A DNA stretch of 64,000 bases, taken from Holophagales bacterium. Its GTDB lineage: Bacteria; Acidobacteriota; Thermoanaerobaculia; UBA5066. Both the position numbers and the translations under genes were made by a program. This document shows, piece by piece, positions 37,673 to 47,499 of the stretch. The notes under the pieces are model-generated. The model worked only from the letters and a program-made list of their open reading frames with translations. It did no database searches and had not been told where the DNA came from. How positions within the stretch are numbered: the stretch's first letter is position 1; every line of letters starts with the position of its first letter. The stretch covers positions 1 through 64,000 of the forward strand of contig JADJVF010000015.1 in NCBI GenBank assembly GCA_016716705.1, given 5' to 3'.

Positions 37673-38707
37673 ATGTCCGCACCCTCTCTGAAGGCGATTG
37701 CAGTCGCCGGCTGGGTCTTCCTCGCTCTCGAAGCCGCAGCAGCCGCCCGGCTGCTTCTCACGAAGAACATGGGTGACGACGCCGCCGGCCGTGGCCTGGC
37801 CACCGCGTGGGGGCTGCTCCTCGCGCCCGCCGTCCTCGCCGCTGGCGGCCTCCTGTTCTGGGCCCAGCGGAGCGGTTCGTACCCGGGCGTCGTGGCCGTC
37901 ACGCTCGTCGTCGGCTTCCCGTTCCTCCTGATGGCCGGGCGGGTCGTCATGGGCCCGGTCCACGCGGTCGAGCGGGTCCTCAAGAACGTAGGCCGAGGCA
38001 GATTCGAGGACCCGAAGCTCACCGCGATCGCCACCGCAATCGCCAAGCGCGACACCTCCGGCGCGACGAGCCTCGCCGCACGACCGGGCCTCGACTTCAC
38101 GGCCCGCGACGGCAAGGGCCGGACCATCCTGGGGATCGCCGTGGAGGCCGCGACCGACGGGACGGGGAACCGCCTGGACGTCGATGTCGTGCGCCAGCTC
38201 GTGAAGGCGGGGGCACGCTACACGGACGACGCGATCCAGGCGAACGGACGGATGTTCTCGAGCGTGGTTTACAACGTCGGCGACTCGAACGTCGAGCTCA
38301 TGGACATCCTGCTGACCGCGGGGGCGAATCCCGACGACACGGAGGAGTACGACGGCCGACCCCTTCTGATGCACCACAACATGACGGCGGCCAAGGCCCG
38401 CGTCCTCCTGGCGCACGGAGCCCGCCTCGACGTCCGGGACGACCGCTCCGACCGTCCGGGCTGGGACGTCCTCATGAACGCCGTCACCATGAGCGAATGG
38501 GAGCTGGCGCTTCTCTTTCTCGAGAAAGGGGTCAGTCCGGCCTTCCGGGCCACGGACGGAAAAGGTGTGCGCGACATCCTGCACGAGCTGCAGGACCAGG
38601 CGACGGAGTCGGGCACGTCGAGCCAGAGCCAGGGGCCCGACGCCCTCGGTCCGGGCTACGACCGCTTCCTGGCGGCGCTCGAGGCAGGCGAGACGGGGCC
38701 ACGGTAG
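37673..38707 (+). CDS. Membrane-anchored ankyrin-repeat protein
   Basis: A 344-residue protein with three N-terminal hydrophobic segments (about 8-27, 45-62 and 72-92), then ankyrin-like repeats from about 115 on: FTARDGKGRTILGIAVEAA, LVKAGARYTDDAI, ILLTAGANPDDTEEYDGRPL and VLLAHGARLDVRDD. The tail is Ser/Gln-rich. Ankyrins mediate protein contacts; no enzyme motif is seen. It lies 63 bp after the TPR kinase on the same strand, so the two may be co-transcribed, though the ATG is not preceded by a strong ribosome site. Confidence 0.8.
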   Translation: MSAPSLKAIAVAGWVFLALEAAAAARLLLTKNMGDDAAGRGLATAWGLLLAPAVLAAGGLLFWAQRSGSYPGVVAVTLVVGFPFLLMAGRVVMGPVHAVERVLKNVGRGRFEDPKLTAIATAIAKRDTSGATSLAARPGLDFTARDGKGRTILGIAVEAATDGTGNRLDVDVVRQLVKAGARYTDDAIQANGRMFSSVVYNVGDSNVELMDILLTAGANPDDTEEYDGRPLLMHHNMTAAKARVLLAHGARLDVRDDRSDRPGWDVLMNAVTMSEWELALLFLEKGVSPAFRATDGKGVRDILHELQDQATESGTSSQSQGPDALGPGYDRFLAALEAGETGPR

Positions 38708-38723
38708 GAAGAGCCATTCCCCG

Positions 38724-41345
38724 TCACCTGGATATCCCCGGCAAGTACGTTCCGTCTCCCGATCCGAGCCCCGGGGCCGCGCCGTCGTTGACGACGGCGT
38801 AAGCGAAGAAGGGGCTCCATCCGGTCGTTTGCACGACGCGCGCCCACCCGAAGGGAATCCCGGTGCCCCACAGGATGGAATCGAGCTGGAACCGCGATGG
38901 CGCACCGTAGTTGATACCGGCCTCGACCCTCTCGATCGTCCTCGCCAGCGTCCCCGTGCGTCCGTCGAAGAGCTCCACTCGAAACTGGGAGGGCGCCGTG
39001 ACGTTCCCCACGACGATCGCGAGATTGGAGCGGTTCCGCCCGTCCTGGCGGAGGCCGGAGACGAGCACGGAATCAGCGTAGGTGAACAACGCCGTTGGCG
39101 TGTAGACGCCGAAGGAGCCAGACGCCGGCGACGCGGCCGTCGACACGCGAGCGCCGACGACAAAACTCGATTCGACGGCGGCATGACCGACGTAGGGAAC
39201 CGGAGGAATCAGGAGCGCATGCCTGAGCGCGGCGACCGGGTCCACCAGCCGGGACGACCCCGCTTCGACCTCGACGTCGAGCGCGAGCGGGGACTCGCCC
39301 GAGACCGGCGGGAAGCGAAGCTTCGCGGTCCGGCTCGTGGCGGCCGGGTTCGTGAGCACGACGTCCGTCCGGTACCGATCGGTCCCGACGATCGCGGGGA
39401 GGAGCGTCCCGGATTCTGCCGCCGACGCCTCGACGACCGAACCGTCGCCGGTCCCGTTGGAGTTGACCGTCGCCCACGCCGTCCAGGGGCCGCCGGCGAG
39501 CCTTTCGACGCGGGCCCAGCCGCTCCGGGCACCGAGCCCGGCCGCCGCGAGGACGCGGTTCCACTGGTAGCTCCCGTAGGGGGCCAGCGTCGTGTCGGGA
39601 AGCGTGACGCGGCCCGGCCGATCGGGATCCGTCGAGAAGACGGAGACGCGCAGGGTCACGGGATCGGGGCCGGCGCTCGCGACGGCGAGGTTCGTCCGGT
39701 CCTCGACGTCTTCCTTGAGCCAGGCCAGTTCTCCGGTCGTCCCGACGCGGTGCCCTTCGGCCGGTCGCGCCCGAAATCCGACGCCTCCGCGCCCCGAGCC
39801 TGGCCGCTGCGAGAGAACCCGGAGGTCCACGGCGACGTCCGGAGGCGATCCCTCCTGTGTCGAGACTTCGAGCGTCGCCGTGCCTCGGTCGACGCCTGCG
39901 GGCAGTGCGATCCGCTGGGCCTCCGCGTCGTCGGTCGTGGAGAACAGGCGGACCCGACCCTGCTCGAGCCTGAAGGACGCCAGGTCGACAACGGGCGCGT
40001 CGCCTGCCGGGTGAAGCCGCAGGACAGCCGAGACGGCGGAAGCGCCGAAGTTCGTGACGGCGACCTCCGTCTCGAACCGCGTCGCTTCGGCGCCGGTCAG
40101 GGAGAGGAACGCCGGGAGGAAGAGCGTCGCCGTCCCAGGTCCCTGACCGCAGACGTTCCGGGCGAGGACGAGGCGGCCGGGGGCACCCGTCGGGCGGGGC
40201 GCGACGCCGAGGACGTCGAGGTGGCCATCGCCGTCGAGGTCCAGGAGTGTCGCCGACGACAGCGCCGGAATCGTCGCGAACCGGACGGGACCGGAGTCGG
40301 CGAGCCGGTAGGCGCCGAGCACGCCTTCGGCGACGAGGGCCTCCAGCCGCGTGGGATCCCGGTCGAGCTCCCCGAGGAGGACGCTGCCCGCGGGGCTGAA
40401 GCGGGCGATCTCGCGCCACGTTCCGTCCGCCTCTCGCCGCAGGATCCCGACGTCTCGCGTCTTCTGCTGTTCGCTGTAGAGGACCTCGTCCCGCCCGTCG
40501 CCATCCACGTCGACGAGCTCGGACGCCCTCCTGGAGGGCGCGGGATCGCTCCGTGAATAGCCGCCGACGCCGTCTCCGAGCCAGAGGCTCGAAGCGTAGG
40601 AGAAGCCGGACGAATAGACGGCGCCCGATGTGACGACGAGGTCGGTTCTTCCGTCGCCGTCGACGTCTCCCGCCACGACGTCGTGAGAGGCGCTGAAGAA
40701 CGTGCCGCCCAGGCCGAAGTACGGATCGTCGAGCGTCAGGGTGGTCGTGGGCGCCTGGAACGTCCCGTCGCCCCGTCCGCGCCATCTCCTTACCTGCAGC
40801 TTCGAGGCGTCCGATGCGGCGTGGCTCAAGGAGAGGACGTCGGCGAAGGCGGAGCCGTCGACCCGGACGAGGATCAGGTCGAGCTCGGCTTCCGCGTCGA
40901 AGGGAACGGATGCCGCCATCGCGAACCTGCCGGATCCGTCGCCGAGCCAGGACTCGAACCGCCAGGACGAGGGCTCACCTCTCTTCGCCCTCACGAAAAG
41001 GTCCGCCCTCCCGTCGCCGTCGAGCTCCGCGGTCATCCCATACGCAGAGTCGCGAGGATCGACGGCGAGCTCCGTGGAAGGTCCCCGGGCGAGGCCGTCC
41101 GCGCGATTCCAGAGCACGTCGACCCGGCCGGAACCGACGTGCAAGAGAAGGTCCTCGCGCCCGTCGCCGTCCACGTCGGCGGCCTGAAGCCACGACAGGT
41201 CGTCGACGGGAATGCCGAGGTCGACCGGGAGTGCGAAGGACGGCGAGGCGCAGGGCTGGGCAGCTGCCAGTGCCGACACCAGCGCCGAGGCGACGAGCAG
41301 TACTCTGAACACACGTGGAAGTGGGAGATGCGGGCCGCGCCTCAC
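38724..41345 (-). CDS. Secreted FG-GAP/VCBS repeat protein (paralogue A)
   Basis: An 873-residue exported protein starting at GTG 41345 with signal VFRVLLVASALVSALAAAQ. The N-terminal 400 residues hold FG-GAP/VCBS repeats with calcium-binding cores such as ADVDGDGREDLLL, AGDVDGDGRTDLVV and LDLDGDGHLDVLG, which form a beta-propeller. The C-terminal half is a string of beta domains found also in paralogue B at 44-47 kb (FLPAFLSLTGAEATRFETEV, GGPWTAWATVNSNGTGDGSV, GSGDGTYLPGI). It probably acts as an extracellular adhesion or matrix protein. It lies 19 nt after the other FG-GAP gene on the same strand. Confidence 0.88.
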   Translation of the reverse strand: MRRGPHLPLPRVFRVLLVASALVSALAAAQPCASPSFALPVDLGIPVDDLSWLQAADVDGDGREDLLLHVGSGRVDVLWNRADGLARGPSTELAVDPRDSAYGMTAELDGDGRADLFVRAKRGEPSSWRFESWLGDGSGRFAMAASVPFDAEAELDLILVRVDGSAFADVLSLSHAASDASKLQVRRWRGRGDGTFQAPTTTLTLDDPYFGLGGTFFSASHDVVAGDVDGDGRTDLVVTSGAVYSSGFSYASSLWLGDGVGGYSRSDPAPSRRASELVDVDGDGRDEVLYSEQQKTRDVGILRREADGTWREIARFSPAGSVLLGELDRDPTRLEALVAEGVLGAYRLADSGPVRFATIPALSSATLLDLDGDGHLDVLGVAPRPTGAPGRLVLARNVCGQGPGTATLFLPAFLSLTGAEATRFETEVAVTNFGASAVSAVLRLHPAGDAPVVDLASFRLEQGRVRLFSTTDDAEAQRIALPAGVDRGTATLEVSTQEGSPPDVAVDLRVLSQRPGSGRGGVGFRARPAEGHRVGTTGELAWLKEDVEDRTNLAVASAGPDPVTLRVSVFSTDPDRPGRVTLPDTTLAPYGSYQWNRVLAAAGLGARSGWARVERLAGGPWTAWATVNSNGTGDGSVVEASAAESGTLLPAIVGTDRYRTDVVLTNPAATSRTAKLRFPPVSGESPLALDVEVEAGSSRLVDPVAALRHALLIPPVPYVGHAAVESSFVVGARVSTAASPASGSFGVYTPTALFTYADSVLVSGLRQDGRNRSNLAIVVGNVTAPSQFRVELFDGRTGTLARTIERVEAGINYGAPSRFQLDSILWGTGIPFGWARVVQTTGWSPFFAYAVVNDGAAPGLGSGDGTYLPGISR

Positions 41346-41364
41346 GCCGCCGGTGCGGTCGTCC

Positions 41365-43323
41365 CTACTCGAAGTACCCGTTCACGTCGAGGATGACGTC
41401 GACCGGCGAGGCGGACGAGTTCTTTACCCAGAGCGTTCGAGTCCCGTCCCGGGCGAGCTCGATCAAGGCGTTGTTGGCGCGGGCGCGCCCCGCCCCGAAG
41501 CTGAGATTCGACGTTCCGGGCAGTTCCCGGTCGCCGGCCCAGACGACGAGCGAGCCGCCAGCCCCTCCGGCGACGACCGTCAGGTTCGCCGAGAGGGCCC
41601 GTGCGCCCGGAGGAATCCCGCAGGTGCCGTTGAGCGGCAGCAGGCGTCGGGCCCCCGCGCCCAGGGAAGGTCCGCCCAGGGGACCGGCCGTCCCGCGCGT
41701 GTCGAGCACCCGGCACGGCGCGAGCGCATGGAATCGCGAGGGCGGCGGCGGGCCCGCAGGCCCCGGCGCGGCGCCCGTTCGCCGCTGGCTTCCGCGTCCC
41801 GTGCCCCAGAGGACGCGCGCGTTCCCGGTACCCGGCAGGTCGTAGACGACCGCTCCAGAGGCAACGGTCCCGACCACCGCCTCGAGCTCTCCGTCGCCGT
41901 CGACGTCCGCCAGCGTCGGCGCCCCGAGGGCGCCGTTCCAGGTCGCGCCGCCGAACGGCGAAGGGAGGGAGACCGCGTGCAGGGGATTGCCCAGGTCGTC
42001 GAGGACGTGCAGCTGGCCCGTCCCTCCGACCGACTTCTGCGGCCACGACGTGAAGACCACCTCCGCGCGCCCGTCGCCGTCGAGATCCGCGACCGCCGGC
42101 TCGCTCGCAAAGCGGATTCCCGTACCGGGAACGTCGTAGGGCCAGCTGCCGTGCTCGGTCCGATCGAGCCAGTACGCGTGGACCTTGCCGTCGTACGAGG
42201 GGAAGAGGATTTCCTTCTTTCCGTCTCCGTCGAGGTCGGCCAGGACGGCATTCGGCGGGACCGTCTCGATGACGCCGTAGTCCTCGGAGAGAGGCCCGCT
42301 TCCCGCGCCCGGGGTCGGGAGGACCGTCCAGTCCCAGCCGGCGCCGGAGGCGCGGGTCCGGTCGAGCCGGAAGACGAACGGCATCTGGTAGAGGCTCGTG
42401 TACGGGTTCGTCGCGCAGTTGTAGACGTTGCCGACGATCACGATCTCGCGGACGCCGTCCCCGTCGAGGTCGCCGACGACCGGCGCCGAGTCCGCCCAGT
42501 TGGGGCGGTGCTCGACGCCGCAGTTGGCGTAGCCGCGAAGGTCCACCGCGTGGTCCACGTGGACGCCCACCTGGCTCCAGACCTTGCCCGCGCCGTAGAT
42601 CGCGTTCGCCGGGAGCTGGTCGCCTCCGCGGTCGAGCGCCGTGACGTAGTGGGTGTCCGTCGGGCCGATCAGCTCCTTGTCTCCGTCGCCGTCGAGATCC
42701 GCCACCGCGACGTTCTCGTTGTACATCCCCCAGCCGTACCCGGCCTCCCCGTCCCGCCGGGCGGGCCAGCCGGAGCGGACGTTCCCGTTCGCGTCGTAGA
42801 CGCTCAGCTGCTTCGTCGCGCCGCCGCTGGCGCGCCCGACGACGATCTCGAGGATCCCGTCGGTGTCGAGGTCCTCGACCGCGAGCGTCCGGACCTCGCC
42901 GCCGCCGAACGGATTGCGGGTCCAGAGGACGGCCCCATTCGGGTCGTAGACCGTCAGCTGGTCCGAGCCGCGGCCGGCGATCACCTCGAGAGTGCCGTCG
43001 CCGGTCAGGTCGGCCACGGCGATCCCGGGCCACACGCGCGAGCCGTTCGGCGCCCGCCATTTCAGGGCGCCCGTGACGCCGTCGAGGGCCACGACGTCGT
43101 ACGAGCCCCAGATCACCTCCGCGTGCCCGTCTCCGTCGAGGTCCGCCACCGCGGGAGAGGAATACCAGCCAGTCTGGCACCACGAGCTGAAGCAGCCGCC
43201 CCGCTGCCACTTCAGGACGGGCGCGGCGACGGCCGAGGCGGCCCGATCTGCGGCTTCGGCACGAGGCGCCAGCAGAAGCCCGGCGGAAAGGACCGCGAGG
43301 GCGGGGGCGAAACGGATTTCCAT
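41365..43323 (-). CDS. Secreted FG-GAP repeat protein with C-terminal PCRVLDTR domain
   Basis: A 652-residue exported protein. ATG 43323 is preferred, with CCCGGAG just upstream and signal MEIRFAPALAVLSAGLLLAP; an ATG at 43344 would add seven residues. Seven or more FG-GAP blades follow with cores such as ADLDGDGHAEVIWGS, ADLTGDGTLEVI, GDLDGDGVREIVIVG and ADVDGDGELEAVVG. The last 125 residues are the PCRVLDTR-type domain (LAPCRVLDTRG, CGIPPGARAL, VDVILDVNGYFE) also found on the NHL protein. It is probably an outer-surface or extracellular protein. It precedes paralogue A in the same transcript and is divergent from the FitA/VapC-type pair. Confidence 0.88.
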   Translation of the reverse strand: MEIRFAPALAVLSAGLLLAPRAEAADRAASAVAAPVLKWQRGGCFSSWCQTGWYSSPAVADLDGDGHAEVIWGSYDVVALDGVTGALKWRAPNGSRVWPGIAVADLTGDGTLEVIAGRGSDQLTVYDPNGAVLWTRNPFGGGEVRTLAVEDLDTDGILEIVVGRASGGATKQLSVYDANGNVRSGWPARRDGEAGYGWGMYNENVAVADLDGDGDKELIGPTDTHYVTALDRGGDQLPANAIYGAGKVWSQVGVHVDHAVDLRGYANCGVEHRPNWADSAPVVGDLDGDGVREIVIVGNVYNCATNPYTSLYQMPFVFRLDRTRASGAGWDWTVLPTPGAGSGPLSEDYGVIETVPPNAVLADLDGDGKKEILFPSYDGKVHAYWLDRTEHGSWPYDVPGTGIRFASEPAVADLDGDGRAEVVFTSWPQKSVGGTGQLHVLDDLGNPLHAVSLPSPFGGATWNGALGAPTLADVDGDGELEAVVGTVASGAVVYDLPGTGNARVLWGTGRGSQRRTGAAPGPAGPPPPSRFHALAPCRVLDTRGTAGPLGGPSLGAGARRLLPLNGTCGIPPGARALSANLTVVAGGAGGSLVVWAGDRELPGTSNLSFGAGRARANNALIELARDGTRTLWVKNSSASPVDVILDVNGYFE

Positions 43324-43512
43324 TGCTACTCCGGGTACGTGCATGAAGCCTCCACCTGGGCGTCTCGCGAATCCCGGGGCCGGCGGAATCGGTGTCGCTT
43401 CCGTCATCCTACGCCGGCTCCAGCCATCCGGGCGAGATCGCCGCCGGCTCACGGAGGCGTTGCGGACCATTGGAGGATTGACATGTAGCCCTGATGAAAC
43501 TACCTTTCTCGC

Positions 43513-43746
43513 ATGTCCACGACGATGGTCCAGATCAGGAACGTCCCGGCCGATCTCCACAGGCAGCTCAAGGTGAGGGCTGCGGTCGAAGGGCTCACGA
43601 TGTCGGACTACGTTCTGCGCGAGGTTCGCAAGGCTCTGGAGCGCCCGACGCGGGCGGAGCTTCTGGACCGGCTCGGGGCCGGTCCCGTCCGCCGCCTCGG
43701 GCGTTCCGCCGCCGCCGTGATCCGGGCGGAGCGCGACGCCCGGTGA
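43513..43746 (+). CDS. FitA/VapB-type antitoxin (ribbon-helix-helix)
   Basis: A 77-residue protein with an N-terminal ribbon-helix-helix: MVQIRNVPADLHRQLKVRAA, then GLTMSDYVLREVRKALE, matching FitA-like antitoxins, followed by a basic tail expected to wrap the PIN toxin. Its stop overlaps the toxin start (GTGA), so translation is coupled. Such complexes bind their own promoter and repress it. The start is ATG 43513; ATG 43525 (MVQIRN) is a possible alternative. Confidence 0.88.
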   Translation: MSTTMVQIRNVPADLHRQLKVRAAVEGLTMSDYVLREVRKALERPTRAELLDRLGAGPVRRLGRSAAAVIRAERDAR

Positions 43747-44138
43747 TCGTCCTCGACGCGTCGGTCCTCGTCGAGCTGCTGCTCGGGACGAAGAGCGGCC
43801 GCGCGATTGCCGTCCGTATCGAAGACCCCGAGCTGGGTCTCCATGTCCCGCATCTGGCCGACGTCGAGGTCTCCCAGACCCTGCGCCGTTTCGTGAGGGA
43901 CGGTCGCCTCGACGTGACCGCGGGGGCCTCCGCGCTCGAAGACCTCCGCGCTCTCGACCTGGAACGCCACGCTCACGAGCCGCTCCTGGACCGCGTCTGG
44001 GCTCTCCGCGACCGGCTGACCGCCTACGACGCGGTCTACGTTGCGCTCGCCGAGGCGCTCGACACGGTGCTCCTCACCTGCGATGGCAGGCTCGCCCGCG
44101 CCCCGGGCCTGTCGCGACGGGTCGAGCTGATTCGTTAG
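43743..44138 (+). CDS. VapC-family PIN-domain toxin
   Basis: A 131-residue PIN-domain ribonuclease toxin starting at GTG 43743. Acidic metal-binding positions are visible: D5 in VIVLDASVLVELL, a Glu in ADVEVSQTLRR, an Asp in LTAYDAVYVALAEAL, and a fourth in TCDGRLA. PIN toxins cleave RNA and are silenced by the antitoxin encoded just before. The pair sits among FG-GAP genes and points to a mobile or selfish element. It converges with the next FG-GAP gene, leaving 30 bp between stops. Confidence 0.9.
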   Translation: MIVLDASVLVELLLGTKSGRAIAVRIEDPELGLHVPHLADVEVSQTLRRFVRDGRLDVTAGASALEDLRALDLERHAHEPLLDRVWALRDRLTAYDAVYVALAEALDTVLLTCDGRLARAPGLSRRVELIR

Positions 44139-44168
44139 CCCGGCTTCGGCTCGCGAACGCCGAACGGC

Positions 44169-46825
44169 TCAAAGCGCCGACCTCGGAATCCCCGGCAGGT
44201 AAGTTCCGTCTCCCGATCCGAGACCCGGCGCCGCGCCGTCGTTGACGATCGCGTAGACGAAGAAGCGCCCCGGCCACCTGGAGGTGCGGACGACGCGCGC
44301 CCACCCGAAAGGAACGCCGGTACCCCACAGGACCGAGTCGAGCTGGATTCGCGAGGCCGAACCCGCGGTCGTGCTCGCCTCGATCCCCTCGATCGTCTTC
44401 GCCAGCGTGCCCGTGCGCCCGTCGAAGAGCTCGATCCGAAAGCTGGACGGAATAAGGGTGGGCGGTTCGATGATCGCGAGATTCGGCCGGTTCCTCCCGT
44501 CCTGACGCAGACCGGAGACGAGCATGGTGTCGCCGTAGCCGAACCAGTGAGCGGGCGGCGTGTAGACGCCAAAGGAGCCGGAGGATGCCGCTGGGGTCGT
44601 CACCCTCGCTCCGGCGACGAGATCCGTCGCGTAGAAGGCTGCGTGCCCGACGTAGGGACCGGGTGGAATCGCGAGCGCGGCCCTCAGAGCGAAGACCGGG
44701 TCCACCAGCCGGGACGATTCCGGCCCGACTTCGAGGTCGAGCGAGGGATTCGACGGGTACCCTTCCGAGGCGGAGACGGGCGGGACGCGGAGCGTTGTGA
44801 TCCCGCTCGTTGTCGTCCTGTTCGTGAGGACCACGTCCGTACGGTACCGATCCGTCCCGACGATCGCGGGAAGCAGATCACCCGGCGCCGCCACCTCTAC
44901 GACCGAGCCGTCACCGGTTCCGTTCGAGTTGACCGTCGCCCACGCCGTCCAGGGGCCGCCGGCGAGCCGCTCGACGCGGGCCCAGCCGCTCCGAGCACCG
45001 AGCCCGGCCGTCGCGAGGACGCGGTTCCACTGGTGGCTTCCGTATGGCGTCAGCGTAACGTCGGGAAGGACGACCCGGCCAGGCCTGTCGGGATCCGCCG
45101 AGATGACGGAGACGCGCAGGGTCACCGGGTCCTGGCCGGCGCTCGCGACGGCCAGGTTCGTGCGGTCCTCGACGTCTTCCTTGAGCCAGGCCACGTCTCC
45201 GGTCGCCCCGAGGCGCTGCCCTTCACCGGGTCGCGCCCGATAGCCGACGCCCCCGCGCCCCGAACCCGGCCGCACCGAGAGGACCCGGACGTCCGCGACG
45301 ACGTCTTGCAGCGATCCGTCCTGCGTCGAGACCTCGAGAGTCGCCGTTCCTCGGTCGAGACCCTCGGGCATGAGGACCCTGACCGCCTCCACGTCCTCGG
45401 TCGTGGAGAGCAACCGGACCCGGCCCGGCTCGAGCGCGAAGGACGCCAGGGCCAACGCCGGCGCTCCGTCCGCCGGGTGAAGCCGCAGGACGGCCGAAAT
45501 CGCGGAGGTGCCGAAGTTCGTGACGGCGACCTCCGTCTCGAAACGGGTCGCTTCGGCGCCCGTCAGGGACAGGAACGCCGGGAGGAAGAGCGTCGTCGAC
45601 CCCGGACCCTTTCCGCAAGTGCTTCGGGCCAGGACGAAGCTGTTGGCGGCACCGACCGGGTTCCTCTCGACGCCGAGGACGTCGAGGTGGCCGTCGCCGT
45701 CCACGTCCAGCAGCGTCGGCTGCACGATCTCCGGAATCGTCGCGTACCGGACAGCGCCGCTGCCGGCTTCGCCGAGCCGGTAGGCGCCTCCGCCAACGAG
45801 CACCTCTTTGCGCGCGGGATTCCTGTCGAGCTCGCCGACGAGGAGGGTCTGGGCATCGACGAGCCACGTTCGAGGGCCCGCCACGTCCCGTCCGCCTCAC
45901 GACGCAGAAACCCTGCGTCCGAGATGACCGGCATCCGCTGCCAGTTGGCATAGAGGACCTCGTCCCGGCCGTCCCCGTCGACGTCGACGAGCCGGAACGC
46001 CCATCCGTAAGGCGCGGGAGAGCTCGACTGGAAACCGCCCACGCCATCCCCGAGCCAGAGGCCCGACACATAGGAGTACCTGGGATGCACCTCGGGGTGG
46101 CTGGGCGCGTTCCCGACCGAGGAGACGACGAGATCGGTCCTTCCATCGCCGTCGACGTCTCCCGCGACGACGCCGCCCACCCCGGCGCCGGGAATTGGAT
46201 TGTCGAGAGTCAGGACCGCGGCTGGTGCCTGGAACGTCCCGTCACCCCGGCCGCGCCACCGCAGGACCTCGAGCTTCGACGCGTCCGCGGCCGAGCGAGC
46301 GACCGAAAGGACATCAGGGACGACGCCTCCGTCGAACCGAACGAGGGTGAGACCGGAGCCAAGTCCCGAGGGGAGGGTACCGGACGCCGCCTTCGAGAAC
46401 CCACCGACCCCATCGCCCAGCCACGACTCGAAACGCTGGGCCGACGCTTCGGCCGAGCTCACGCCGACGAAAAGGTCCACCCGACCGTCGCCGTTGAGGT
46501 CCGCCGGCTCCAGCAAGAACCTGTTCCCGGGAAAGCCAGGGAGCTGATCCGTCGAGGGGCCCCGGACGAGGCCGCCGGCGCGATTCCAGAAGACGACGAC
46601 CTGGCCAGAGCCGAGGAGAACGAGGAGATCCTGGCGGCCATCCCCGTCCACGTCGGCGGTCTTAAGCTGCGGCCACCGCTCCTCGACCGGGATGCCGAGG
46701 TCGACCGGGAGAGCGAACGACGGATCGGCGCAGGGCTGGGAGGCGGCCGGCCCCGACGCCAGTAATGCGGCGGCGAGCAGTTCGTGAATCACACGTCGAA
46801 GTGAGAGCGGCCGGCTGCACCTCAC
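44169..46825 (-). CDS. Secreted FG-GAP/VCBS repeat protein (paralogue B, frameshifted)
   Basis: About 885 residues when joined; a close paralogue of the protein at 38.7-41.3 kb. GTG 46825 is preferred because VRCSRPLSLRRVIHELL aligns with the paralogue's start and AAGG lies just upstream; the frame is open to 46867. FG-GAP cores include ADVDGDGRQDLLV, ADLNGDGRVDLFVG and GDVDGDGRTDLVV. The frame breaks near 45868, where a C seems lost (GTGGCTCGTC), and the C-terminal half resumes as LVDAQTLLVGELD. From there to GSGDGTYLPGIP it tracks the paralogue closely. Its start lies 5 bp after the stop of the upstream membrane-protein gene, so they may share a transcript. Confidence 0.85.
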
Positions 46826-46829
46826 ACCT

Positions 46830-47456
46830 TCAGGGCCACTTTGCGACGAGAAGGACGGCCTGGACAAACCAGACGGTTCCGACGACCCGGAAGAGCCAGA
46901 GCATGACGGCGGTGCCGATCAACGCCTGGATGTGGACCGGGAACGGGACTCGGATCGTCCCGTCCGTGCGGGGCCCGAGGGCGGCCGCGAGAAGGCCGTA
47001 CGGCAGGGCGGTGAGGGAGACGCCGAGGCGAAAGAGCGCCGACATGTCGGCGAAGGTGACCGGCCCGAGCCGTCCGAACGCGGCGAGGAGCGCGCCGCCG
47101 AGGAAGAGCGCGAGGGAGCCGAGGATGCCGATCCGCAGGAACCACCGCCACCGGTCAGCCGTGCCGAAGACGCGCGTCAGGCTGTCCCGGTGCTCCTCGG
47201 CGCAGGCCCGCCAGGTCGACGGGCCGGAGGGCTCTTCCAGCTGCACGCGGGGCCCGTCGCCCGCCACTCCGCCGCACCAGAGGCACCGGCGACCGGCACG
47301 CGAGAGGGCGAACGGCCGCGCGTAGAGCCGATGCGTGGCCATCAGGAGAACGCCGAGGCCGAGGGACGCGCGCACCCCGAACGGGGCTCGCGTGAAGAGC
47401 CCGAGGACGAGGGGGATCGGCAGGAAAAGGAGTAATCCGAGCAGGCGGTCCGGCAT
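46830..47456 (-). CDS. Hypothetical membrane protein with a Cys pair
   Basis: A 208-residue protein I do not recognise. It has hydrophobic segments at about 4-22, 28-40, 108-128, 138-160 and 175-203. A short soluble loop at about 55-95 contains CLWCGG and later RACAEEH, a possible zinc-knuckle. The surroundings give no clear function. It lies between the BI-1 family gene and FG-GAP paralogue B on the same strand. Confidence 0.65.
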   Translation of the reverse strand: MPDRLLGLLLFLPIPLVLGLFTRAPFGVRASLGLGVLLMATHRLYARPFALSRAGRRCLWCGGVAGDGPRVQLEEPSGPSTWRACAEEHRDSLTRVFGTADRWRWFLRIGILGSLALFLGGALLAAFGRLGPVTFADMSALFRLGVSLTALPYGLLAAALGPRTDGTIRVPFPVHIQALIGTAVMLWLFRVVGTVWFVQAVLLVAKWP

Positions 47457-47499
47457 GTCCCTGGCCCTGCCGTCCCGCCCCCTGTCTCGTCCCTTGGGC

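Noticed and set aside
34952..39184. Very long minus-strand open frame across the kinase and ankyrin genes
   Set aside because: It is antisense to well-recognised proteins; only its last 193 codons (34370-34951), the L,D-transpeptidase, are real. GC bias explains the rest.
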